A DNA stretch of 64,000 bases from Cherax quadricarinatus (Eukaryota > Arthropoda > Malacostraca > Decapoda > Parastacidae), in contig NC_091298.1 of the NCBI RefSeq assembly GCF_038502225.1, positions 32,785,295 to 32,849,294 of the forward strand, given 5' to 3'. The notes under the pieces are model-generated. The model worked only from the letters and a program-made list of their open reading frames with translations. It was not told the DNA's origin and did not search any database. The position numbers were made by a program, and so were the translations under genes. The stretch's first letter is position 1; each line of letters begins with the position of its first letter. This document shows, piece after piece, positions 10,100 through 18,305 of this stretch.

Positions 10100-10800
10100 G
10101 AGAAATGGAAAATGACAGACTACTGGGCCCAGAGGCAACAGATAGTGAAGAGACTGAAGAAAGGAAAGCTGCAATGGAGACAACTAAATCGAATCAGGGG
10201 ATACATAGAGATACGCAGTAGGAGAATGAAAGAGAGAGATCAGTCTTTGTTCATGGGCTCCAGGAAGCTGAAGGGAAAACTTATGAAGCAAGAAGACAAG
10301 GGGAGAAAAAAGCGATTGAAAGCATCATGAAAGCATTAGGAGAAGATGACATGACCCAGCAGGCAAATTTTCTGAGAAGTGGGGGGTTTGCAGGAGGACG
10401 AAAGTCAAAGTGATTTTCAAGCCAGAATCGGCTCAAAACAGGATCCTACAGGAGAAAGCAAGACTAGGAGACATGTCGGCGTACCGGAGGGTGTATCTTC
10501 ACCGCTACAGAACACGAGAAGAAAGGCAGAATCTGAAAGAGAGGGTACAAAGATGAAAGGAGGAAAGAGAGGTGAAGATGGAGATGGACAGGAGAACTCG
10601 GACTCAGGAGGAAGATCAAATACAACGAACCAGGTCAACCCCAATCCCCAATGCAACCAACGATTCTAACCCAAAACACACATGCCATACCCAGTGCCCC
10701 CACCTTCCTCATTACAAACTCCACCTTCACAGCAACTACCCATAGTTCCTCATCAGGTCTCCCACTTCCTCAACCCCAACTTACCCCCCAGACCACAGTT
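10100..10800 (+). pseudogene. LINE-A ORF1 remnant
   Basis: Three frames carry pieces alignable by eye to the ORF1 copy at 29.98-31.3 kb: a charged block around 'IESIMKALGEDDMTQQANF', then 'SQSDFQARIGSKQDPTGES' and 'LQNTRRKAESEREG', and a Pro/Thr-rich tail. ORF1 proteins of this LINE type bind their own RNA. At least two frameshifts are present, so no product is expected. Confidence 0.6.
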
Positions 10801-11832
10801 CTAGAAAAGAAGTTGAAGGTTTCGTATACAAATGCAGACGGAATAACAAATGTGAGGAGTGGCATGAAAGAATCAAGGAGACATCCCCAGACATATAGCA
10901 CTCAAAGAAACGAAACTCACCAGGATAACAGATGCAATATTTCCACGCAGATATCAAATCATCAGAAAAGATAGAGGGAGCAGATGGGGAGGAGCAGTTG
11001 CACTGCTCATTAAAAACCGGTGGGGATTTGAGGAAATGGAAGGATTGGATGGAATGGGCGAAAGGTACTACGTAGTACGAACAATCAAGTCTGAGGGCTA
11101 TAAGGTGGAAATTGCAGTAATGTACAACCCACCACAGAACTCCAGAAGGCCAAGAGAAGAATACGACAAGAGCAACAGAGCAATGGTAGATGCACTAGCC
11201 GAGGTAGCCAGAAGAGCTCACATGGGGAGAGCAAAGTTATGGGTTATTTCAATCAAAAGGAGATCGACTGGGAAAACCTGGAGCCCCATGGGGGTCCCAA
11301 AACATGGAAAGCCAAGATGATGGATGTAGTACTGGGAAACCTCATGCATCAACATGTTAGAGACACTACCAGAGAGAGAGATGTGGATGATCCAGCAAGT
11401 CTGGACCTAGTGTTCACCTTGAGTAGTTTGGACATCGAGGATATTACATACGAAAGGATTCTTGGAGCTAGTGATCATGTGGTTCTGTGCTTTGATTACA
11501 TAGTTGAGCTACAAGTGGAGAGGGTAGCAGGAATAGGATGGGAAAAACCAAACTACAAAAGGAGGGACTACACAGGCATGAGGAACTTCCTGAAAGACAT
11601 TCAGTGGGAGAGAGAACTGGCAGGAAAACCAGTAAAAGAAATGATGGACTATGTGACAACAAAATGCAAGGAGGCAGAGCAGAGGTTTATTTCTAAGGGA
11701 AACAGAAATAATGGGAAGACCAGAATGAGTCCTTGGTTCACCCAAAAGTGTAGGGAGGCAAAAACTAAGTGCACTAGAGAATGGAAAAAGTACAGAAGAC
11801 AAAGGACCCAGGAAAATAAAGAAATTAGCTGA
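10801..11832 (+). pseudogene. LINE-A ORF2 endonuclease (APE-type) remnant
   Basis: The ORF2 start (VSYTNADGITN) is followed by frameshifts and then 'AVMYNPPQNSRRPREEY'. The catalytic GDFN motif reads GYFN (GYFNQKEIDW, from about 11239), while the C-terminal GASDHV motif is intact (about 11466). The rest reaches the EN-RT linker (SPWFTQKCREAKTKCTREWKKY). The endonuclease nicks target DNA to start integration. Here the D-to-Y change and the frameshifts make it inactive. Confidence 0.75.
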
Positions 11833-12139
11833 AGAGCCAGAAACGAATATGCACAGAAAAGAAGGGAGGCTCAGCGACAATACGAAAATGACAGCATCGA
11901 GATTCAAGTCTGACCCAAAGCTGTTGTATAGCCACACCAGGAGGAAAGCATCAGTAAAGTACCAGGTAATCAGGCTGAGGAAGGAAGGTGGGGAGTTCAC
12001 AAGGAACGACCAAGAGGTATATGAGGAGTTCAACATGAGATTTAAAGAAGTATGTACAGTGAAGACAAGAAGAACTCCAGGAAGTCACAGTCGGGAGGTA
12101 CACCAACAGGTGCTGGTTGAAATACACATAACCGAGGAG

Positions 12140-13443
12140 TATTGCGACCCCTGAATGGGTCACAATGTGTATAATGTATATTACCTGTTAATATAATTTT
12201 ATATTGCTTATGTTTGCGATATTACCTAAATCGTAAATATATTGCTTTATATATTATTATTTGACTTAGTTATATTATTAGGTAGGATGTAACATTTATA
12301 TATTATTCAGTGCTCATAGTTCGAGTGTTAAGTAGCTGACAGCATTGTCTAACTACGGTAATTTTCACTCCGCTGTTTCGCTGCCGGCTTCTGTGTTGCT
12401 GGGCAGCAGCAGTCCAGGGAGAGTCACGTGATCAAGGTGGGGTGTTCACACCTCACCTGGAGGGAGAGTCGGCCTGGCCTGCGCTAGCTCTTGTCGGTTT
12501 GACGTTGCTTCTAACAAGAGGACCTTCTCCAGCTCTCCATTGCAGGCCCTTGTTGGAAGAACGTCTCTGTCACTTTCTTGTTGTTGGTTCTATGTAACTC
12601 TGTTCACAGAACTTAGTGATTTTCGACGTTGTACTGAGGTTGTGTGTCTCATAGACACTCTGAGAAACTCAGGTCCTGAGCTGTAGCTTCTGACTTAATT
12701 TGTACTGGTATCTGTGTACTGTCACAGTCGGGGATTTTCTAATGCTGAACTTAGATTCAGTAGTATGGGACTTTTGTGACTTTTGTGGAGGATCTGCAGA
12801 TGGTCCTTACTTAGTGTCGTTATATTATCTCCTTGTTCCTGATTCTGTGTCGCTGTTGCTTGTTATATTGCTGTTCGGCATATCAGTCGTTTATGGTTCA
12901 AGCAAGCTGTTCTGATTGCCAGGTTGGTAAAGAAGTTAGTTTATGTGAGGACTTTTAGTCAGTCACTGGTTAAGTCTAGTCGAGTCTTGAGACATAGCGA
13001 ACTACTTAGAGCACTTACACACTTACACACAAACTTAAATATATATGTATTATGTTATTAAATACTAACAATGTACCAGACGGTACTTAAAAGCCATTAA
13101 GATGTGATATGTGCCTTCAGCACAATACTACTGTACACGAAAGAAGTGTAGGAACTTGTATCCTATATTATATTCAATTGATTACTTTAATTTACTTTGA
13201 TAATTTACGCCTGTATAACTTTGTTATTAATAAACTTATTAAACTTTAATTTCTTTAGTTAGTAGCCTACCATTTGTAATCCTGAAGCACTATTGAATCT
13301 TACTAAATTCTAATGGATAATTGGACCAGGATACTGACTACTTGTTACAAAAACCTAGTAACAGGTTGGATGCTAGAAGGGCAGTCCTTTCTAGTATTCA
13401 CTGGAGATCTCTATCATTATTAGATATCGCGTTTTTTGTAACA
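12140..13443 (+). mobile_element. 1.3-kb candidate solo LTR inside LINE-A
   Basis: LINE-A coding sequence stops at ACCGAGGAG and resumes at GAGGAGGTGAAG. AGGAG occurs on both sides (12135-12139 and 13444-13448), a 5-bp target duplication. The insert ends in GTAACA, has no terminal inverted repeat and no long ORF. It has an AT-rich start, a GC-rich middle with CACGTG-containing and Cys/Ser-poor stretches, and AATAAA at 13229-13234. The 5-bp duplication, size and polyadenylation signal fit a solo LTR. The TATTGC start (not TG) is atypical, so the class is unproven. Confidence 0.5.
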
Positions 13444-13448
13444 AGGAG

Positions 13449-13802
13449 GAGGTGAAGAAACTGCTAAGTGAACTTGATACCTCAAAGGCAGTGGAACCAG
13501 GCAACATCTCTCTGTGGGTCCTTAGAGAAGGAGCAGAGATGCTGTGTGTGCCACTAACAAAAATCTTCAACACAACCACTGAAACTGAGCAGCTACCTGA
13601 GGTATGGAAGATGGCAAATGTAGTTCCAATTTTTAAGAAAAGGAGACAGACACGAGGCATTAAACTACAAACCTGTGTCACTGATATGTACAGTATGCAA
13701 AGTCATGGAGAAAATCATCAAGAGGAGAGTGGTGGAGCAATTAGAAAGGCACAAACTTATAAACGACAACCAGCACGGTTTCAGGGAAGGAAAAATCCTG
13801 AT
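13449..13802 (+). pseudogene. LINE-A reverse transcriptase, N-terminal part
   Basis: '[39 protein letters not shown]' (in parts) is the classic LINE RT entry, followed by 'LPEVWKMANVVPIFKK'. Frameshifts then follow around the expected NYRPVS motif. The frame runs into a SINE fragment at 13803. Confidence 0.75.
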
Positions 13803-13922
13803 CCCAATGGAAATAAGTTAGACAGTCCTCGATGACGCACTGACTTTCGTGGGTTATCCTGGGTGGCTAACCCTCCGGGGTTAAAAATCCGAACGAAATC
13901 TTATCTTATCTTATCTTATCTT
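13803..13922 (+). mobile_element. SINE 3' fragment with TTATC tail, inside LINE-A
   Basis: About 120 bp matches the tail half of the SINE at 32.58-32.88 kb (GACAGTCCTCGATGACGCAC, GGGTGGCTAACCCTCCGGGG) and ends in TTATC repeats. It interrupts the LINE-A RT. By comparison with other copies, about a dozen LINE bases (around GTGTCACAAAC) are missing at the join. Confidence 0.8.
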
Positions 13923-15060
13923 ACTGGAGTTTTATAACAAGGTAATATAAGTAAGACACGAGAGAGAGGTGGACAGTCTGCATTTTCTTTGGCCGCAAGA
14001 AGGCCTTCGACTCAGTTTTTCACAAGAGGTTAATGCAAATGCTAGAGGATCAGGCACTCATAATAGGAAGGGCACTGCAATGGATCAGAGAATATCTGAC
14101 AGGGAGGCAACAACGAATCATGGTACGTGACGAAATGTCAGAGTGGGCGCCTGTGATGAGCGGGGTACCACAGGGGTCAGTCCTAAGACCTGTGCTGTTT
14201 TTGGTATATGTGAATGACATAACGGAAAGGATAAACTCAGAAGTGTCCCTGTTTGCAGATGATGTGAAGTTAATCAGGACAATTAAATCGGTCGTGGATC
14301 AGGCAGGACTACAAAGAGACCTGGACAGGCTACAAGCCTGGTCCAGCAACTGGCTTCTTGAATCTAATCCCGCCAAATGCAAAGTCGTGAAGATCGGGGA
14401 AGGGCACAGAAGGCCGTAGACAGAATGTATAGTCTAGGTGGCCAAAAACTGGAAATTTTCCTCAAGGAAATAGATCTTGGAGTGAGTTTAATACCGAGCA
14501 CATCTGAGGCGCACATCAACCAGATAACTGCTGCAGCATGCTGGCGCCTGGCAAACCTAAGAATAACGTTCCGGTACCTCAGTAAGGAATCGTTCAAGAC
14601 GCTGTACACCATATACGTAAAGCCCCTATTGGAGTATGCAGCACCAGTTTGGAATCCGCATCTGGTCAAGCAAGTCAAGAAATTAGAGAAAGTGCAAATG
14701 TTTGCACTAGTCGCAGAGCATAGGGGACTATCCTACGAGGAAAGGTTAAAGGAAATTGGCCTGAAGACACTGGAGGACAGGAGGGTCAGGGGAGACAATT
14801 CCTCGCAGTATAAAATACTGCGAGGAATTGACAAGGTGGACAAAGACAGGTTGTTCCAGAGATGGGACACAGAAACAAGGGGTTGCAATTGGAAGTTAAA
14901 GACTCCGATGAGTCAAAGGGATGTTAGGAAGTATTTCTTCAGCTATAGAGTTGTCAGGAAGTGGAATAGCCTAGAAACTGACGTAGTGGAGGCAGGAACC
15001 ATACATAGTTTTAAGACGAGGTATAACAAAGCTCATGGAGCAGGGAGAGAGAGGATTTAG
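13923..15060 (+). pseudogene. LINE-A reverse transcriptase, C-terminal part
   Basis: Motif A region is damaged (FFGRKKAFDSVF where [11 protein letters not shown] is expected). The 14033-14419 frame has [13 protein letters not shown] and an intact SLFADDVKL box. A frame change around 14377 continues into the thumb and C-terminal domain (EYAAPVWNPHL, GLSYEERLKEIGLKTLEDRR, HSFKTRYNKAHGAGRERI) and ends in a stop at 15058-15060. The RT would copy the LINE RNA at the nicked target. The frameshifts abolish this. Confidence 0.8.
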
Positions 15061-15122
15061 TAGCAATCAGTGAAGAGGTAGGGCCAGGAACTGTGAATCG
15101 ACCCCTGCAACCACAAATAGGT

Positions 15123-15126
<4 letters not shown>

Positions 15127-15170
<44 letters not shown>
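15127..15170. repeat. (AC)n microsatellite, LINE-A tail
   Basis: About 22 CA units directly follow the LINE-A 3' end (CAACCACAAATAGGT). The same junction appears in reverse at every minus-strand LINE-A copy. Confidence 0.9.
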
Positions 15171-15177
<7 letters not shown>

Positions 15178-15397
15178 GTGACTCCAACTGTTTCAATAAA
15201 TAATTCATCCTCCGTACATTTTACTTGAAATATTCGTCTCGCTTTTTCCCAAATAATTCGTAAACTCTCACACCTTTAGTGAACAAGTATTCGTTGCACT
15301 CCAGAATATATTCCCACTTGATTTTAATATCACAGCTTTAATCTCATTTAACCCAGTCTCGCGAACTCTGTAGTGTGATGAATACCCCGTGGTGAGT

Positions 15398-15435
15398 GAA
15401 TAACCAGTGGTGAGTACACTCACCACTGATTATTC
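15398..15435. other. Short hairpin
   Basis: GAATAACCAGTGGTGAG and its near-perfect complement are separated by 4-5 bp. It is not followed by a T run and no function can be assigned. Confidence 0.5.
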
Positions 15436-15828
15436 ATTAATAAATCTTAATCCTCTTGAGCACTACAAGAAATCACTGGCTCCCTTTTATCGTCAACATT
15501 TAACTCTTTCTGAAAATATTCTCTCCGTTTTCCAGACCTATTCATCCCCCTCCAGCATCTCCTCCTTTTAGTTTTTAACTGTCATGACCATTTGCTCCCG
15601 AGACTTTCCCAACTTATGAATCTCTCTCTAAAACTTTACTATTTTCAGCAAATTTTGCTGACAAAGCCTCTCCCATTCTCTAATTACACATCTTTTGTTC
15701 TCTCTCACTACTCTCTTAAACTATTTCTATTGCTCTTGATGCTCTGCCTTGCACATATAATACACGGTATAAATCATCTTAAAACTTTCCTTTATAACTT
15801 CCTCCTTTCCCACTCTAAGGACAGTAAT

Positions 15829-15944
15829 AGGTTTAGTAGAAAAACAGAAATGAGCAGGAAGGGTAAAGAGAAAGGAGAGTCTTTCAAAGTTTATTATGCT
15901 AATAGCCGTAATGCTAGGAATAAGATGGACGAGTTCAGATTAAA
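15829..15944 (+). pseudogene. CR1-B ORF2 start, split by foldback
   Basis: 'SRKGKEKGESFKVYYANSR' then 'NARNKMDEFRL' is the first conserved block of CR1 endonucleases. The frame is cut at 15945 by the foldback and resumes after it with ELRLVASAGNIDVFA at about 16,196. Confidence 0.75.
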
Positions 15945-15979
15945 TTAAGACACATGTGCAACATGTGGGTATCTTTATT

Positions 15980-16014
15980 GTAGACGTTTCGCCATCCAGT
16001 GGCTTTATCAATAC
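15980..16014 (-). ncRNA. Hammerhead ribozyme motif, U3-A8 variant
   Basis: On the minus strand, stem I GUA (16012-16014) pairs with UAC (15980-15982). Core UUGAUAA (16005-16011) and an extra A follow, then stem II GCCA with UGGC (loop CUGGA), GAA (15988-15990), palindromic ACGU (15984-15987) and C as the cleavage-site base (15983). AATAAA follows immediately. The stem I sequence differs from the other copies yet still pairs. The core keeps a 3-8 pair as U-A. Confidence 0.6.
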
Positions 16015-16095
16015 AAATTCTAGGACATAACTTGAAGACAGTAGAACTATGTACAGAAGATGAGTACATAGTTCTACTAAGTTATGTCTGAATTT

Positions 16096-16121
16096 GTACC
16101 ACTGGATGGCGAAACGTCTAC
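16096..16121 (+). ncRNA. Hammerhead motif missing its core (mirror copy)
   Basis: GUA, hairpin CCACUGGAUGG, GAA, ACGU, C and UAC are all present, but the UUGAUAA core is deleted. It cannot be catalytic alone. It shows the deletion happened after the two arms formed. Confidence 0.55.
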
Positions 16122-16156
16122 AATAAAGATACCCACATGTTGCACATGTGTCTTAA

Positions 16157-17322
16157 TTTCATCTTGTCGGTATCATATAGCATTCTTACACAAAGAGTTG
16201 AGATTAGTTGCTAGTGCAGGTAACATTGATGTATTTGCGAGAAATTAAAAAAGTCACATGCCTGCGGAATGGGGTTTTGAATTGTTCCAAGTAGATATAA
16301 GTATCGGGAAGGGGGGTGGGGAGGCATTGTATGTCCGAGATCGCTTGAACTATTGCATAAAAACGGGTATTAAGTCTGAAGTAACACATACAGAGTCTGT
16401 TTGGATAGAATTTTCAGAGGGGCATGAAAAACTGATTTTAGGAGTGATATACCGTCCCCCAAACTTAGATAGGGACCAAGGGAGACTACTATGGGAGGAA
16501 ATTGTTAGGGCCACAAGGCACGATAATGTAGTAATTCTAGGAGACTTTAACTTTAGTCATATTGATTGGAATTTCTTGACTGGGAATTTAGAATCATACG
16601 ACTTCTTAGAAGTAGTTCAGGAAAGTTTTTTGAAGCAGTTTGTGACAGAACCTATAAGGGGAAATAACCTGCTTGACTTAGTTCTGGCAAACAATGAATC
16701 CCTTGTTAATAATTTAGAAATTTCAGAGGAACTGGGTGCTAGCGACCACAAATCAATTACATTTAGCATTGAATGGAAGTACGATAGTAGCGATAACTCA
16801 GTAACAGTCCCAGATTTTCGCTTAGCAGATTACAATGGGCTTAGAGAACACTTATCATCTGTTGACTGGGGTAACGAAGAGAGCTATCAATATGACAGTT
16901 TTCTGAACACTATACATGCTGCTCAAAGAACGTTTATCCCGTATAAAGAAATTAGATCAAATAGAAATGACCCAAAATATCTACTAGGGCATAAGAAAGG
17001 AATTTATAGGCGTATCAAAAGAGGTGAGGGTCATCTTATGAATCAGTATATTGACATTAAGAGGGACATTAAAAAGGGGATAAGAAAAGCTAAAAGGGAC
17101 TATGAAATTAAAGTTGCTAGGGATTCTAAAACTAACCCAAAAAGTTTTTTCCAGGTCTATAGAACAAAAGTTAGAGATAAGATAGGTCCCCTTAAAAATA
17201 ACTATGGGCATCTTACTGACAAAGAGAATGAAATGTGCTCGATTTTAAATAATTATTTTCTCTCAGTTTTTACACAGGAAGACGCTAACAATATTCCAGT
17301 AATTAATTTTATAGTGGGCTAG
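16157..17322 (+). pseudogene. CR1-B ORF2: endonuclease and EN-RT linker
   Basis: An in-frame stop lies near 16,246, then 354 codons are open from 16,258. Motifs seen are GGGEALYVRD, GVIYRPPN, VVILGDFNFSHIDW (catalytic GDFN, residues ~95-108 of the open frame), LLDLVLAN and GASDHKSITF (catalytic SDH). A basic linker (RRIKRGEGHLM, IRKAKRDYEIK) and the pre-RT block NYFLSVFTQED follow. This APE-type endonuclease nicks DNA for target-primed reverse transcription. The endonuclease core looks intact, but the first part is detached by a stop and a foldback, and the frame ends at 17,322. Confidence 0.85.
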
Positions 17323-17399
17323 AAGATAAATTATGTAACATCACAGTCACTAGTGAAATGGTTGTGAAGCAGATAGACAGACTGAAGCAAAATAAGTCG

Positions 17400-17446
17400 C
17401 CGTAGGCCTTCTGCAGTGTTCCTACTTTCTTATGTTCTTATGTTCT
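17400..17446 (+). mobile_element. 47-bp CR1 tail inserted in CR1-B with 11-bp TSD
   Basis: AAAATAAGTCG occurs at 17389-17399 and 17447-17457 around a piece reading TAGGCCTTCTGCAGTGTTCC plus TTATGTTCTTATGTTCT. That piece is the last ~45 bp of this same CR1 family. It is an extreme 5'-truncated retrotransposition event. Confidence 0.85.
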
Positions 17447-17838
17447 AAAATAAGTCGTCGGGTCCTGATGAGGTTTTTTCAAGGGTTCTTAAGGAATGGA
17501 AAATGGAACTCTGTGAACCATTAACTAATATTTTTAATTTATCTCTTCCAACAGGTGTAGTGTCTGATATGTGGAAGATGGCTAATGTAATTCCTATTTT
17601 TAAAACAGGGGACAAGTCGTTACCGTCAAATTACCGCCCAATAAGCCTGACCTCAATTGTAGGCAAATTACTAGAGTCAATTATAGCTGAGATTATAAGA
17701 AGCCATCTAGATAAGCATAGCTTGATTAATGATACTCAGCATGGATTTACAAGAGGCCGGTCTTGTCTAACTAATTTATTAACTTTCTTCAGTAAAGCTT
17801 TTGAGGCTGTTGACCACGATAAAGAATTTGATATTATT
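17447..17838 (+). pseudogene. CR1-B reverse transcriptase, N-terminal part
   Basis: KSSGPDEVFSRVLKEW opens the RT, followed by WKMANVIPIFKTGDKS, NYRPISLTSIVGKLLE and a fingers motif (QHGFTRGRSCLTNLL). The frame breaks at EFDII, exactly where a 467-bp element was inserted. It continues at 18,306. Confidence 0.85.
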
Positions 17839-17911
17839 TGTGATGAATGGTTTGAAAAACCGACAAGTTGAAGATTGAGACACTTATGCAGCATATGGGA
17901 ATCTTTATTCA

Positions 17912-17946
17912 GGAAACGTTTCGCCACACAATGGCTTCATCAGTCC
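17912..17946 (-). ncRNA. Hammerhead ribozyme motif, consensus core
   Basis: On the minus strand, stem I GGA (17944-17946) pairs with UCC (17912-17914). The full consensus core CUGAUGA (17937-17943) and an extra A (17936) follow, then stem II GCCA with UGGC (loop UUGUG), GAA (17920-17922), palindromic ACGU (17916-17919) and U as the base 5' of the cleavage site (17915). The extra A after A9 has a precedent in a chrysanthemum viroid hammerhead. With no intramolecular stem III, two transcripts could pair through ACGU and cleave as a dimer, as reported for Penelope-associated minimal hammerheads. This is the best copy in the window. Confidence 0.75.
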
Positions 17947-18064
17947 AATACAAGGAGGAAGGTGTAAGGAGAGGAGGAGAATGAGGTAATCAGTCCCTCA
18001 ACCTGGAGTCGATGTGTTCAGTCCATCAATCTTGTAGAATGTACAGCATAGGGCCGTAGACGTG

Positions 18065-18072
18065 GCTTATAT
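18065..18072 (-). promoter_or_regulatory. TATA box of Penelope-like element
   Basis: The minus strand reads TATATAAG within CAGTATATAAGCC, about 120 bp upstream of the hammerhead. A start about 30 bp downstream would put the ribozyme in the 5' leader. It is inferred from position and sequence only. Confidence 0.5.
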
Positions 18073-18305
18073 ACTGTAGTGAGGTGAGGTGAAGCAGGTG
18101 GAGGCGGGGTCATAGTGGCACCATCCACTAGTCGAAGTAGGTCATTGTCCAAAGGTTGAACAAGTGTTGAAGATTTCTTTGTAACAAGATCCCATGATGC
18201 TGCAGTGTCTGACAGTTGTGATGAATGATTTGAAAAACCGACAAGTTGAAGATTGAAGATTGAAGATTGAAAGATTCCCATATGCTGCATAAGTGTCTCA
18301 ATCTT

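Larger units (their letters stand above)
9930..15170 (+). mobile_element. LINE-A (CR1-like) copy, long but broken
   Basis: The layout is ORF1 remnants (about 10.1-10.8 kb), an ORF2 endonuclease (10.8-11.8 kb), an inserted candidate solo LTR, the RT (13.45-15.06 kb) with a SINE fragment inside, a short 3' UTR and a CA tail. Frameshifts and stops are many. The C-terminal part (SYEERLKEIGLKTLEDRR, RKYFFSYRVVRKWNSLE) resembles CR1 ORF2. The family recurs on the minus strand at 26.9-35.1 kb. It follows a decayed hammerhead repeat at its 5' side. Confidence 0.85.
15945..16156. mobile_element. 212-bp foldback carrying two facing hammerhead motifs
   Basis: TTAAGACACATGTGCAAC at the left is mirrored at the right end. 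The arms of about 95 bp are nearly identical and meet around 16,055. Each arm holds a hammerhead-like motif followed by AATAAAGATACCCA. The left arm (minus strand) has a complete U3-A8 core; the right arm has lost it by a deletion of about 10 bp. This looks like an inverted pair of Penelope-like terminal repeats inserted in the CR1-B endonuclease. Confidence 0.7.
17839..18305 (-). mobile_element. Penelope-like non-autonomous element with hammerhead motif
   Basis: A 9-bp duplication GATATTATT (17830-17838, 18306-18314) brackets 467 bp inserted in the CR1-B RT. On the minus strand it starts with a 36-bp arm (18270-18305) inverted relative to its own 3' end (17871-17906). Next come a CAATCTT repeat and the tail CAACTTGTCGGTTTTTCAAA, then a TATA box (18065-18072) and the hammerhead (17912-17946). 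AATAAA follows, and a second copy of the tail lies at the 3' end. Direct tail repeats, an inverted 5' scrap, an internal promoter and a ribozyme are Penelope traits. Confidence 0.65.
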
